A stretch of 46,846 nt of DNA from Rhizorhabdus sp. GTDB taxonomy: Bacteria > Pseudomonadota > Alphaproteobacteria > Sphingomonadales > Sphingomonadaceae. The stretch covers positions 1 through 46,846 of the forward strand of contig NZ_JAGMXV010000012.1 of assembly GCF_018006725.1 (NCBI RefSeq). Reading direction: 5' to 3'. Position 1 is the stretch's first letter. Each line of letters opens with the position of its first letter. Positions 19,718-26,010 of this stretch are shown here, one piece after another. A model generated the notes under the pieces. It saw only the letters and a program-made list of their open reading frames with translations. It made no database searches and was not told the origin of the DNA. Made by a program: the position numbers and the translations under genes.

Positions 19718-20305
19718 ATGCTGCGCCGTTCGCTGATCGCCGTTTCTTCCGCCATTCTTCTGTCGGGCTGCGTCAGCCTGGGCGAGGACCCGCCCGAGCG
19801 GCTGATGGGTCTGACCGCGCAGGCGACGGTTCCGGCCGGCACCGCCAAAGTCGCGCGCGATACGCAGGCCGTCAGCGTCGCGATGCCCGCTTTGCCGTCC
19901 CAGCTACGCAATCAGCGGATCGCCGTACAGACGGGGATGACCTTCGCCTATCTGCCCAAGGTCGCCTGGGTCGATACGCCAGGTGCGCTGTTCCGCTCGG
20001 TTCTCGCCGAAACGATCGAGGCGAAGACCGGTCGCTTCGTGCCGGATCATCGCAATGCCTCGATCACGCCGGACAACCGCCTGGGCGGAACGCTGATCGC
20101 CTTCCAGCTGCTCGGCGGACAGGGTCAGGTGCTCGTCACCTATGACGCAACGCTGGCGCGGGCAGGCAGCGACGAAGTGAAGACCCGCAGGTTCGAGGCG
20201 CGTGTGCCGGTGGTGGGCGAGGATGCCGCCAGCGTCACGGCGGGCCTCAATCAGGCCGCCAATCAGGTGGCGGCGGAGGTAGCGGACTGGATCGGTCAGG
20301 GCTGA
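19718..20305 (+). CDS. PqiC/ABC-type transport auxiliary lipoprotein
   Basis: A 195-residue lipoprotein. The signal peptide ends in a lipobox LLSGC (lipidated cysteine near residue 18). The remainder fits the ABC-transport auxiliary family that includes PqiC (MPALPSQLRNQRIAVQTG, FAYLPKVAWVDTP). It would sit at the outer membrane and receive lipid from the MCE tunnel. It starts four bases after the mlaD stop. No mlaC gene is seen, so this protein may fill the outer-membrane end of the pathway. It is convergent with the psp cluster, 18 bases apart. Confidence 0.88.
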   Translation: MLRRSLIAVSSAILLSGCVSLGEDPPERLMGLTAQATVPAGTAKVARDTQAVSVAMPALPSQLRNQRIAVQTGMTFAYLPKVAWVDTPGALFRSVLAETIEAKTGRFVPDHRNASITPDNRLGGTLIAFQLLGGQGQVLVTYDATLARAGSDEVKTRRFEARVPVVGEDAASVTAGLNQAANQVAAEVADWIGQG

Positions 20306-20323
20306 GCCCGGCCGCCCATCAGA

Positions 20324-20569
20324 TCAGAGATCGACGCCGGAGGCGATCGCCTCGAGCTTGCGGATACGCTCCTTGAGATCGGCGAGTTCGATGCGGGCGG
20401 CGGGCGATGGGCCGATAGCCGGTTCGCTGGTCCCCGGCATACGCCGTTCAAGGCGCAGTCTTTCCAGTTCCAGCCAGCCGCGCCAGCCCGACAGGGCGGT
20501 AAAGGCGACGACACCCAGGCCGATCAGCCCTGCCCCGCTCACGGTGAGCCAGAAGGTAGAGTCTATCAT
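20324..20569 (-). CDS. Small membrane/coiled-coil protein, last of psp-linked series
   Basis: An 81-residue protein: one hydrophobic helix (about residues 6-27), a basic patch (LERLRLERRM), then a short helix ending LADLKERIRKLEAIAS. The C-terminal helix is a shortened version of the LxxR-V-A-x-LERI motif of PspB and its three neighbours. It starts 22 bases after the preceding gene. The function is unknown; the context suggests an envelope-stress role. An ATG at 20569 (MIDSTFWL) is chosen since the frame upstream overlaps the neighbour. Confidence 0.75.
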   Translation of the reverse strand: MIDSTFWLTVSGAGLIGLGVVAFTALSGWRGWLELERLRLERRMPGTSEPAIGPSPAARIELADLKERIRKLEAIASGVDL

Positions 20570-20591
20570 GGTCCCGTTCCTTCCTTGAGGA

Positions 20592-20840
20592 TCAGTCTGC
20601 CCGGCGCAGAGCCTCGATCTCGCGATCGAGCGCCATGCCGCGGTCATTCTCGGTTGCGATGCGCTCGAGGACGGCTACCCGCTCCTTCAGCGTCCGGATT
20701 TCGTCGCGCAGCCGCTGGGCGTCGCCATCGTCGGGCTTGGCCCAGGTTTCACCCTTGCGGGTAACGCCATATTTGGCGCGAAAGATGCTGGCGATGGCGG
20801 TGATCGCGACGATCAGCACGACCATTTCAAAGGGGTTCAT
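20592..20840 (-). CDS. Small PspB-like membrane/coiled-coil protein
   Basis: An 82-residue protein. One N-terminal helix (MVVLIVAITAIASIF), then RAKYGVTRKGETWAK, then a heptad helix LKERVAVLERIATEN and an ending DREIEALRRAD. The heptad matches PspB (RVATLERIL) and the ending matches PspC (AREIDALR). The middle K-x-G-x...W-x-K stretch resembles the 104-residue neighbour, so the two look like duplicates. It lies 23 bases after the 85-residue gene. Function inferred only from context. Confidence 0.8.
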   Translation of the reverse strand: MNPFEMVVLIVAITAIASIFRAKYGVTRKGETWAKPDDGDAQRLRDEIRTLKERVAVLERIATENDRGMALDREIEALRRAD

Positions 20841-20863
20841 CCTGCTTCTCCTTGCGGATGCAA

Positions 20864-21121
20864 TCAGTTGAGCGGCTGGTCGCGCAGGCGATCGATCTCC
20901 ACGGCGAGGTCGGTCGAACGGTCGGTCAGGATCCGTTCGAGCACCGCGACGCGCTGTTCGAGCCGTTCGGTCTTCGCCGCATATTGGGCGGCCTTTTCGG
21001 CCGCTTCGGTGGAGATCGCCTTGATCTGCTTCTTCCGCAGCGACATCCATTCGGTGGCGACCCAGCCGAGGATGGCGATGATCGGAACGCTGGCGATCAT
21101 GAAGTAGAAGAGATTAGCCAT
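20864..21121 (-). CDS. Small PspB-like membrane/coiled-coil protein
   Basis: An 85-residue protein. One membrane helix (FYFMIASVPIIAILGWVATEW), a lysine/alanine-rich linker, then a coiled coil LEQRVAVLERILTD and an ending VEIDRLRDQ. This is the closest of the four to PspB in layout and motif. It starts eight bases after the 104-residue gene, so they are certainly cotranscribed. PspB binds PspC and PspA at the inner membrane; this copy may do likewise (inference). Confidence 0.82.
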   Translation of the reverse strand: MANLFYFMIASVPIIAILGWVATEWMSLRKKQIKAISTEAAEKAAQYAAKTERLEQRVAVLERILTDRSTDLAVEIDRLRDQPLN

Positions 21122-21129
21122 GGGAAACC

Positions 21130-21444
21130 TCAGTTCGCGGGGCCACGCAGCGCGTTGATTTCCTGGTCGAGCCGAAAGCTGCTGTCGGTCACGATCCGTT
21201 CGACGGTGGCAAGGCGCTCCTTGATGGCGGACAGCTCCGCCCGGAGCTGCGCATTCTCGCCGGAGAGCAGCTTTACCCGCTCCATCGTCTCGTCGCTGGT
21301 GCGCGGATAAACGGCCTTGCCCCAGCTGTTTTCGAGCGGATAGCCATGTTTGACCCTGAGCCAGGTCGTCACGATCCAGCCAACGACACCGAGGACGGCG
21401 ACGATCGTCGCACCCGGCACCAATACTGACATCGGAATATCCAT
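21130..21444 (-). CDS. Small PspB-like membrane/coiled-coil protein, first of second block
   Basis: A 104-residue protein with one helix (VLVPGATIVAVLGVVGWIVTTWL), a linker KHGYPLENSWGKAVYPR, then a long coiled coil ending IKERLATVERIVTD and DQEINALRG. It has the same C-terminal module as PspB, PspC and the next two genes. ATG 21444 follows an AGGGGAAG site; ATG 21432 is an alternative. The 148 bases between it and pspC hold a hairpin and two identical palindromes, so this block may have its own promoter. Confidence 0.82.
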   Translation of the reverse strand: MDIPMSVLVPGATIVAVLGVVGWIVTTWLRVKHGYPLENSWGKAVYPRTSDETMERVKLLSGENAQLRAELSAIKERLATVERIVTDSSFRLDQEINALRGPAN

Positions 21445-21459
21445 TGTTCTTCCCCTAAC

Positions 21460-21491
21460 CCGACAGCCATCGCTGTTTACAGGACTGTCGG
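21460..21491 (-). promoter_or_regulatory. Hairpin in leader of the small-protein block
   Basis: CCGACAG and CTGTCGG are perfect 7-base arms with an 18-base loop. Inside the loop a second pairing (CAGC with GCTG) competes with the outer stem. It ends 15 bases before the 21444 start, just upstream of its ribosome-binding site. It may be a transcription or translation control element. Confidence 0.45.
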
Positions 21492-21498
21492 TTTTACC

Positions 21499-21530
21499 GT
21501 TCGACGAACATCATTCCCGGTTCGACGAAC
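21499..21530. promoter_or_regulatory. Two identical 11-bp palindromes, 21 bp apart
   Basis: GTTCGACGAAC occurs at 21499-21509 and again at 21520-21530. Each copy is a perfect 5-1-5 palindrome, and both are followed by NTCAT. Centres are 21 bp apart, which is two helical turns, so two dimers would bind the same DNA face. It lies in the gap between pspC and the small-protein block. A tandem operator is the natural reading; the regulator is unknown. Confidence 0.65.
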
Positions 21531-21592
21531 GTCATGATGTTGACGGTGCCGCGCCTCGACTGCCTTGGCGTTCGGGCGCGACATGGCGGAGC

Positions 21593-21976
21593 TCAGCGGA
21601 GCGCGTCGATCTCGCGGGCCAGCGCCGAATTATGGCTGGTGACATGGGTCTCGACGTCCGCGATGCGGCGGTCGATGTCGCGGAAGCGGGCACGGACGTC
21701 GCGGACCGAGGCGCCGGGGCGGGCCCGTACGGTCTGCCAGAACTTCTGCTCCTCGCGGTCGCCTTCGTAGAATTCGCGCGGCTTGTCGTCGACCAGCCAG
21801 TTGACCAGCAGATAGGCGACCAGCGTCCAGGGGAAGCCCCCGAGCAGGGTCAGCAGAACGGTGCCGACGCGGACCAGCGTGACGTCGATCCCGGTATAGT
21901 CGGCAAGCCCGGCGCAGACGCCCAGCCATTTGCGGTTACGCTTGTCGACGTAGAATTTGGTGCGGCGAGCGGACAT
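21593..21976 (-). CDS. pspC: Phage shock protein C
   Basis: A 127-residue inner-membrane protein with the PspC domain: KFYVDKRNRKWLGVCAGLADYTGIDVTLVRVG, one or two helices (LLTLLGGFPWTLVAYLLVNWLV), then DDKPREFY. PspC senses membrane stress and releases PspF from PspA together with PspB. An extra C-terminal helix (DIDRRIADVETHV...AREIDALR) carries the same ending as the small PspB-like proteins downstream. The gene is 39 bases after pspB. Confidence 0.92.
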   Translation of the reverse strand: MSARRTKFYVDKRNRKWLGVCAGLADYTGIDVTLVRVGTVLLTLLGGFPWTLVAYLLVNWLVDDKPREFYEGDREEQKFWQTVRARPGASVRDVRARFRDIDRRIADVETHVTSHNSALAREIDALR

Positions 21977-22015
21977 TTCGAACCTTCCCTTCCTGTTGTG
22001 TCGGCGTCCTCGCGA

Positions 22016-22282
22016 TCAATGGTCGCGGCGCCAATCGTCCTGGCCACGCTCTGCCATCTGGCGCGGCCGCCAGCTGGGGTCCTGGCTGTCCAGGATCCGC
22101 TCCAGCGTGGCGACCCGATCGTCCAGGCGACGGGCCATTTCGTGCATGTCGTCGAGAAGCTTCTCGTCCTCGACCGTCAGCCCGCCATTCTTCTTCCACT
22201 GGGTGACATAGTGGAAGACGAGCCAGGGCAGGCCCAGAAAGAGGATGCCGACGACCCCGATCGGGACGAGAATATCTTCCAT
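22016..22282 (-). CDS. pspB: Phage shock protein B
   Basis: An 88-residue inner-membrane protein: one helix (ILVPIGVVGILFLGLPWLVF), then HYVTQWKKNGGLTVEDEKLLDDM and a helix ARRLDDRVATLERILDSQDPSWR. The ERI-LDxxxPxWR ending is the PspB signature (E. coli has ESILDAEHPNWR). It works with PspC in stress sensing. It starts four bases after the pspA stop. Confidence 0.94.
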   Translation of the reverse strand: MEDILVPIGVVGILFLGLPWLVFHYVTQWKKNGGLTVEDEKLLDDMHEMARRLDDRVATLERILDSQDPSWRPRQMAERGQDDWRRDH

Positions 22283-22286
22283 CGCC

Positions 22287-22958
22287 TCAGGCCCCCTTGT
22301 TCTGCGCCTTGGCCTTCAGCGCGGCCAGCTCGGCATCGACCTTGTCGGACGACCGCAGCTCGGCGATCTCCTCCTCGAGCGACTTGGGCGCAGCGCCCAT
22401 GCCCGCCGCTTCGGCGCGGCCCTCGGCATAGTCGACCCGGCGCTCGAGCAGTTCGAAACGCGAGAAAGCCTCGTCGATCTTCGGACCGGCATACATTTCC
22501 CGCATGCGGGCGCGGTTGTTCGCCGATTCGAGGCGGGTGACGATGCTGTTCTGGCGGGCCCGCGCCTCGCGCAGCTTGCCCTGCAGCTTCGCGATGTCGG
22601 CTTCGGAAGCCTTCAGCGATTCGTCGAGCAGGTCGATCTCTTCCTGCAGCTGGCCCGCCAGATCGGCGGCCTTCTGCTTTTCGACCAGCGCGGCCTTGGC
22701 CAGGTCCTCGCGATCCTTGGACAGCGCCAGTTCGGCCTTTTCCAGCCAGTTGGCCTGGACGGTTTCCAGCTTGGCGATCTGGCGGCGCAGTTCCTTCTGG
22801 TCGGCGATCGTCCGCGCGGCCGAGGCACGCACCTCGACGAGGGTCTCTTCCATTTCGAGGATGATCATGCGGATCATCTTCGCGGGGTCCTCGGCCTTGT
22901 CGAGAAGGTCGGTGACGTTGGCGGCGATGATGTCGCGAGTTCGGGAGAAAATCCCCAT
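22287..22958 (-). CDS. pspA: Phage shock protein A
   Basis: A 223-residue PspA/IM30 protein, almost wholly coiled coil. Start MGIFSRTRDIIAANVTDLLDKAEDP gives the amphipathic membrane-binding helix; KMIRMIILEMEETLVEVRASAA follows. In unstressed cells PspA binds and inhibits PspF. Under membrane stress it forms large assemblies that protect the inner membrane (ESCRT-III relatives). It is preceded by a 48-codon gene and a sigma-54 promoter. Confidence 0.97.
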   Translation of the reverse strand: MGIFSRTRDIIAANVTDLLDKAEDPAKMIRMIILEMEETLVEVRASAARTIADQKELRRQIAKLETVQANWLEKAELALSKDREDLAKAALVEKQKAADLAGQLQEEIDLLDESLKASEADIAKLQGKLREARARQNSIVTRLESANNRARMREMYAGPKIDEAFSRFELLERRVDYAEGRAEAAGMGAAPKSLEEEIAELRSSDKVDAELAALKAKAQNKGA

Positions 22959-23041
22959 CTGTCAGGCTCCTTGATTACGCTCGATACTCGCTTGGCGGGT
23001 CCGCCGGGCAGTCTACCCCGTCCGGCGGCGGACACCATGCG

Positions 23042-23188
23042 TTAACGGAGGGTGCCTTCCTGCTGGAAGGCGGCGGGGCCGACATGCGCAGGGGCAACTG
23101 CCCCGAGGACGCAGATCAGCGAGAGAAGCGCGGCGCCTACGGCCGAGACCGTGATGCGCTGCAGGTCGATGGTGTCGAGACCGAACAT
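23042..23188 (-). CDS. 48-residue membrane peptide, first gene of psp operon
   Basis: A short frame from ATG 23188 to TAA. It begins MFGLDTIDLQRITVSAVGAA and continues through a hydrophobic helix (LLSLICVLGAVAPA) to a short tail. AGGA sits five bases before the ATG. It lies between the sigma-54 promoter and pspA and fills an otherwise unexplained 270-base gap. A helix followed by APA-H could also be a weak signal peptide. It is likely a small stress-induced membrane protein; the function is unknown. Confidence 0.65.
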   Translation of the reverse strand: MFGLDTIDLQRITVSAVGAALLSLICVLGAVAPAHVGPAAFQQEGTLR

Positions 23189-23240
23189 TGTCCTGTTTCC
23201 CTGTCGTTCCGGTTCCGGCGGTGCCGGTATGTCTCATGCA

Positions 23241-23257
23241 ATGCAGAAGCCGTGCCA
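23241..23257 (-). promoter_or_regulatory. Sigma-54 promoter of psp operon
   Basis: On the minus strand the sequence is TGGCACGGCTTCTGCAT. This gives -24 GG, exactly 10 bases, then -12 GC, and matches the TGGCACG-N4-TTGCA consensus with one change (C for the first T of TTGCA). Transcription should begin near 23230, about 40 bases before the 48-codon gene. The divergent pspF activator and pspA support it. Confidence 0.88.
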
Positions 23258-23272
23258 AATCGGAAAATGTTA

Positions 23273-23297
23273 GAATCTCAAGGAGATAGTGAGATTC
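23273..23297. promoter_or_regulatory. 8-9-8 palindrome, candidate PspF activator site
   Basis: GAATCTCA and TGAGATTC are perfect reverse complements around AGGAGATAG. It lies 16 bases upstream of the sigma-54 promoter and 62 before pspF. It could be the upstream activating site of PspF or an operator for pspF itself. Its centre is about 55 bases upstream of the predicted start, closer than usual for a sigma-54 activator. Confidence 0.6.
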
Positions 23298-23358
23298 GGC
23301 GACTCAGCCGGACAATTGGCTATTGCCAAGTCTTGGGATTTTACGCCAACCATGGGCG

Positions 23359-24414
23359 ATGGAACGCGAAGCCCAGTTCATCGGCCAGTCGCTGGCCTTC
23401 CTCGACTCGGTCGAGCGGGCCAGTCGCGCCGCTTCGCTCAACCGGCCGGTGCTCGTCATCGGCGAACGCGGCACCGGCAAGGAACTGGTCGCGGAGCGGC
23501 TCCACCGCCTGTCGCAGCGCTGGGACGGACCGCTCGTCACCCTGAACTGCGCCGCGCTGCCAGAGACGCTGATCGAGGCAGAACTGTTCGGCCATGAGGC
23601 CGGCGCCTTCACGGGTGCGACCAAGGCGCGTGCGGGGCGATTCGAGGAAGCGCATGGCGGCACGCTCTTCCTCGACGAACTCGCGACATTGTCGATGGGC
23701 GCGCAGGAGCGGCTGCTGCGCGCGGTGGAATATGGCGAGGTAACGCGGATCGGCGCGTCGCGGCCCGTACGGGTCGACGTGCGGATCGTTGCCGCGACCA
23801 ACGAACATCTGCCCGACCTCGTCGAGCGCGGACGCTTCCGCGCCGACTTGCTCGATCGCCTGTCGTTCGAAGTGATCACCCTGCCGCCGCTCCGAGTGCG
23901 CGAAGGCGACGTGCAGGTCCTCGCCGATCATTTCGGGAGGCGGATGGCGTCCGAACTGGGCTGGCCGCACTGGCCCGGCTTTTCGGCGGGCGCGAGCATC
24001 ACGCTGATCGAGCATCCCTGGCCCGGCAATGTCCGCGAGCTGCGCAACGTCGTCGAGCGCGCCGTCTACCGCTGGGACGATCCAGAGCGGCCGATCGACG
24101 ACATTCAGTTCGACCCGTTCGAGAGCCCTTGGCGTCCGGCGACGGCGTCACCCCCGCCCGCCGCAACATCGTCGGCCGTCACGGCTTCTCCCGAGAAGGC
24201 CAGCCCGGCAGCCCCGCAGGCCTCGGCGCCCGCGCCGACGAGCAGCTGCGACGACTTCCGCACGGCGGTCCTGACCTATGAGAAAATGCTGCTCGAAGAT
24301 GCTCTGCGTCGCTGTCGCTTCAACCAGCGTGCGACCGCACTCGCGCTGAAGCTGAGCTACGACCAGCTGCGCCACGCACTGCGGCGTCACGACCTGCTCG
24401 ACCGGCAGGCATGA
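23359..24414 (+). CDS. pspF: Sigma-54 activator PspF
   Basis: A 351-residue bacterial enhancer-binding protein lacking any N-terminal sensor domain, as expected for PspF, which is held in check by PspA. AAA+ motifs: Walker A GERGTGKE, the sigma-54 contact loop GAFTGA, and Walker B GGTLFLDEL. The C-terminal helix-turn-helix is NQRATALALKLSYDQLRHALRRH. A proline/alanine-rich linker (about residues 262-296) separates the two parts and is longer than in E. coli. ATG 23359 (MEREAQFIGQS) gives the family start. The stop overlaps the next gene by four bases. Confidence 0.94.
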   Translation: MEREAQFIGQSLAFLDSVERASRAASLNRPVLVIGERGTGKELVAERLHRLSQRWDGPLVTLNCAALPETLIEAELFGHEAGAFTGATKARAGRFEEAHGGTLFLDELATLSMGAQERLLRAVEYGEVTRIGASRPVRVDVRIVAATNEHLPDLVERGRFRADLLDRLSFEVITLPPLRVREGDVQVLADHFGRRMASELGWPHWPGFSAGASITLIEHPWPGNVRELRNVVERAVYRWDDPERPIDDIQFDPFESPWRPATASPPPAATSSAVTASPEKASPAAPQASAPAPTSSCDDFRTAVLTYEKMLLEDALRRCRFNQRATALALKLSYDQLRHALRRHDLLDRQA

Positions 24415-25151
24415 GCCTGGCCGATCGCCTCTTCGCGACCTTCGACCGCCTCTATGTGATCAATCTCGCCGCACGCGACGACCGCCGCCGTGAAATGGCG
24501 GAGGAACTCGCGCGCCTCGGCCTGGGTTTCGACCATCCCCGCGTGCACCTGTTCGATGCCGTCCGGCCCGAATCCGCGGGCCCCTTTCGAAGCATCGGCG
24601 CACATGGCGCCTTTCTGAGCCAGCTTGGCCTGCTGACCGAAGCGCGCAAGGACGGGCTGCGATCGATCCTGATGCTGGAGGACGATTGCGACTTCGTCGC
24701 GAGCGCGCAGGAGCGGTTGCCCGAGTTGCTCGACCGGCTCGATAGCGGGGGGGTCGGTCTCTTCTATGGGGGCTATGAACTGCCCGAAGGCGACGCGGGC
24801 TTTGACCTCACAGGGCCGGACCTCGCCCGGGTTCCGCCGGCGCTGACGATCAGGCTTGCCCATTGCCTGGGTTTCGGACCGGCTGCGATCGAAGCATTGC
24901 CCGACTTTCTGGGGGCGATGCTGACACGCCCCGCCGGGAGCCCGGATGGTGGCCCGATGGATGTCGATGGCGCCTATAACTGGTTCCGTCGCGCCTGTCC
25001 GGATTACCCGACCTATCTCGCCATCCCGCCGATCGCCTATCAGCGCCCGTCGCGTACCGACATATCGGCGACGGGACCGCTCGACCGCTTGCCCGGGCCG
25101 TTGCGCCGGGTTGCGCGCGGCGCGCGGCGCGCCTGGCAGAGACGCCGCTGA
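24411..25151 (+). CDS. Family-25-like glycosyltransferase
   Basis: A 246-residue protein resembling LPS-modifying glycosyltransferases of family 25. It shows the N-terminal FDRLYVINLAARDDRRREM and the metal-binding LEDDCDF (D-x-D region), with IGAHGAFLSQL between them. Its basic C-terminus (RRVARGARRAWQRRR) could contact the membrane. The start overlaps the pspF stop (ATGA), so it is translated with the activator. A link between surface sugar modification and envelope stress is plausible but inferred. Confidence 0.8.
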   Translation: MSLADRLFATFDRLYVINLAARDDRRREMAEELARLGLGFDHPRVHLFDAVRPESAGPFRSIGAHGAFLSQLGLLTEARKDGLRSILMLEDDCDFVASAQERLPELLDRLDSGGVGLFYGGYELPEGDAGFDLTGPDLARVPPALTIRLAHCLGFGPAAIEALPDFLGAMLTRPAGSPDGGPMDVDGAYNWFRRACPDYPTYLAIPPIAYQRPSRTDISATGPLDRLPGPLRRVARGARRAWQRRR

Positions 25152-25154
25152 ATC

Positions 25155-25190
25155 AAAAGGGCCGGAGGATCGCTCCCCCGGCCCCTTGTT
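25155..25190 (+). terminator. Rho-independent-type terminator
   Basis: AAAAGGGCCGG and the matching CCGGCCCCTT flank a short loop, three bases after the glycosyltransferase stop. The T-run is short (CTTGTT). It is shared with the convergent 25208 gene. Confidence 0.75.
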
Positions 25191-25207
25191 CCGTGCGGAC
25201 GATGATC

Positions 25208-25774
25208 TCAGCCGAAATTGGCGTTGGTCATCGCATAGAGCATCGGGATCGAGAGCAGCGTGTTGGTGCGCGAGAAGATCATCGCGGTCTTGGCAGCGGC
25301 CGCCTTGGTGTCGGCGTCGGCCTCGACGATGCCCAGCGCCTTCTTCTGCGCCGGCCAGATCAGGAACCACACGTTGAACGCCATGATCAGCGCCAGCCAC
25401 ATGCCGATGCCGATCAGGCGATAATCGGGCGCGAAGGTCAGCGCGGCGACCAGGTAGCCGGTGACATGCGCCACCGACAGGCCGGTGACGACGGTGAGGA
25501 GGGCGCCATAACGGAAGAAGAACAGGGCCTTGGGAGCGATGTACTTGGAAACGCCGGGCTTCAACTCGGCCGGCACCGACGGCATCGTCGGAATCTGGAC
25601 GAAGTTGAAATAATAGAGAAGGCCGATCCACAGGATGCCGAAGAACACGTGCAGCCAGCGCAGCACATAATTGGCGAGCAGCGACGGATCCGGATGCACA
25701 TAGGCGATCAGAGCGATCGCGGCGGCCAGGCCGACGGCCAGCACCAGATGGAGATTGGCGAAAAATTTATCCAT
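25208..25774 (-). CDS. PuuD-like membrane domain protein
   Basis: A 188-residue inner-membrane protein with about five helices. It resembles the N-terminal membrane domain of urate hydroxylase PuuD (LRWLHVFFGILWIGLLYYFNFVQIP, FFFRYGALLTVVTGL, LIGIGMWLALIMAFNVWFLIWPAQKKALGI). The full enzyme is about 400 residues and ends in a cytochrome c domain with CxxCH; that domain is absent. No other purine genes are nearby, so urate may not be the substrate. ATG 25774 follows AGGGG at a good distance. Confidence 0.78.
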   Translation of the reverse strand: MDKFFANLHLVLAVGLAAAIALIAYVHPDPSLLANYVLRWLHVFFGILWIGLLYYFNFVQIPTMPSVPAELKPGVSKYIAPKALFFFRYGALLTVVTGLSVAHVTGYLVAALTFAPDYRLIGIGMWLALIMAFNVWFLIWPAQKKALGIVEADADTKAAAAKTAMIFSRTNTLLSIPMLYAMTNANFG

Positions 25775-26010
25775 GGAGTTCCCCTGCATCTTGCGTCCGC
25801 ACCCTTGGCATTGCGGATCGCTTCCCGGACACAGTTTAGAAATTCGTTCCGCTTTTGTCACACATTATGATGGGCCCGCGATGCCGTTCGGGGGTGGCTG
25901 CGATGCCGCGTCGCCGGAACGCCACGGCAGATCGCTTTTCAGTGGACCTTCCCACCCCCCAAATCGTTGAGGAGCCGTATTTTTCCATCCACAGGCTCAT
26001 GGAGTTTCCA

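Noticed and set aside
21499-21530. LexA/SOS box reading of the GTTCGACGAAC pair
   Set aside because: Alphaproteobacterial LexA sites are GTTC-N7-GTTC (or GAAC-N7-GAAC); here the half-sites are inverted with a single central base, which does not fit.
23013-23258. 81-codon minus-strand frame overlapping the 48-codon psp leader gene
   Set aside because: Arginine/histidine/proline-rich with no helix and no ribosome-binding site, and it begins inside the sigma-54 promoter.
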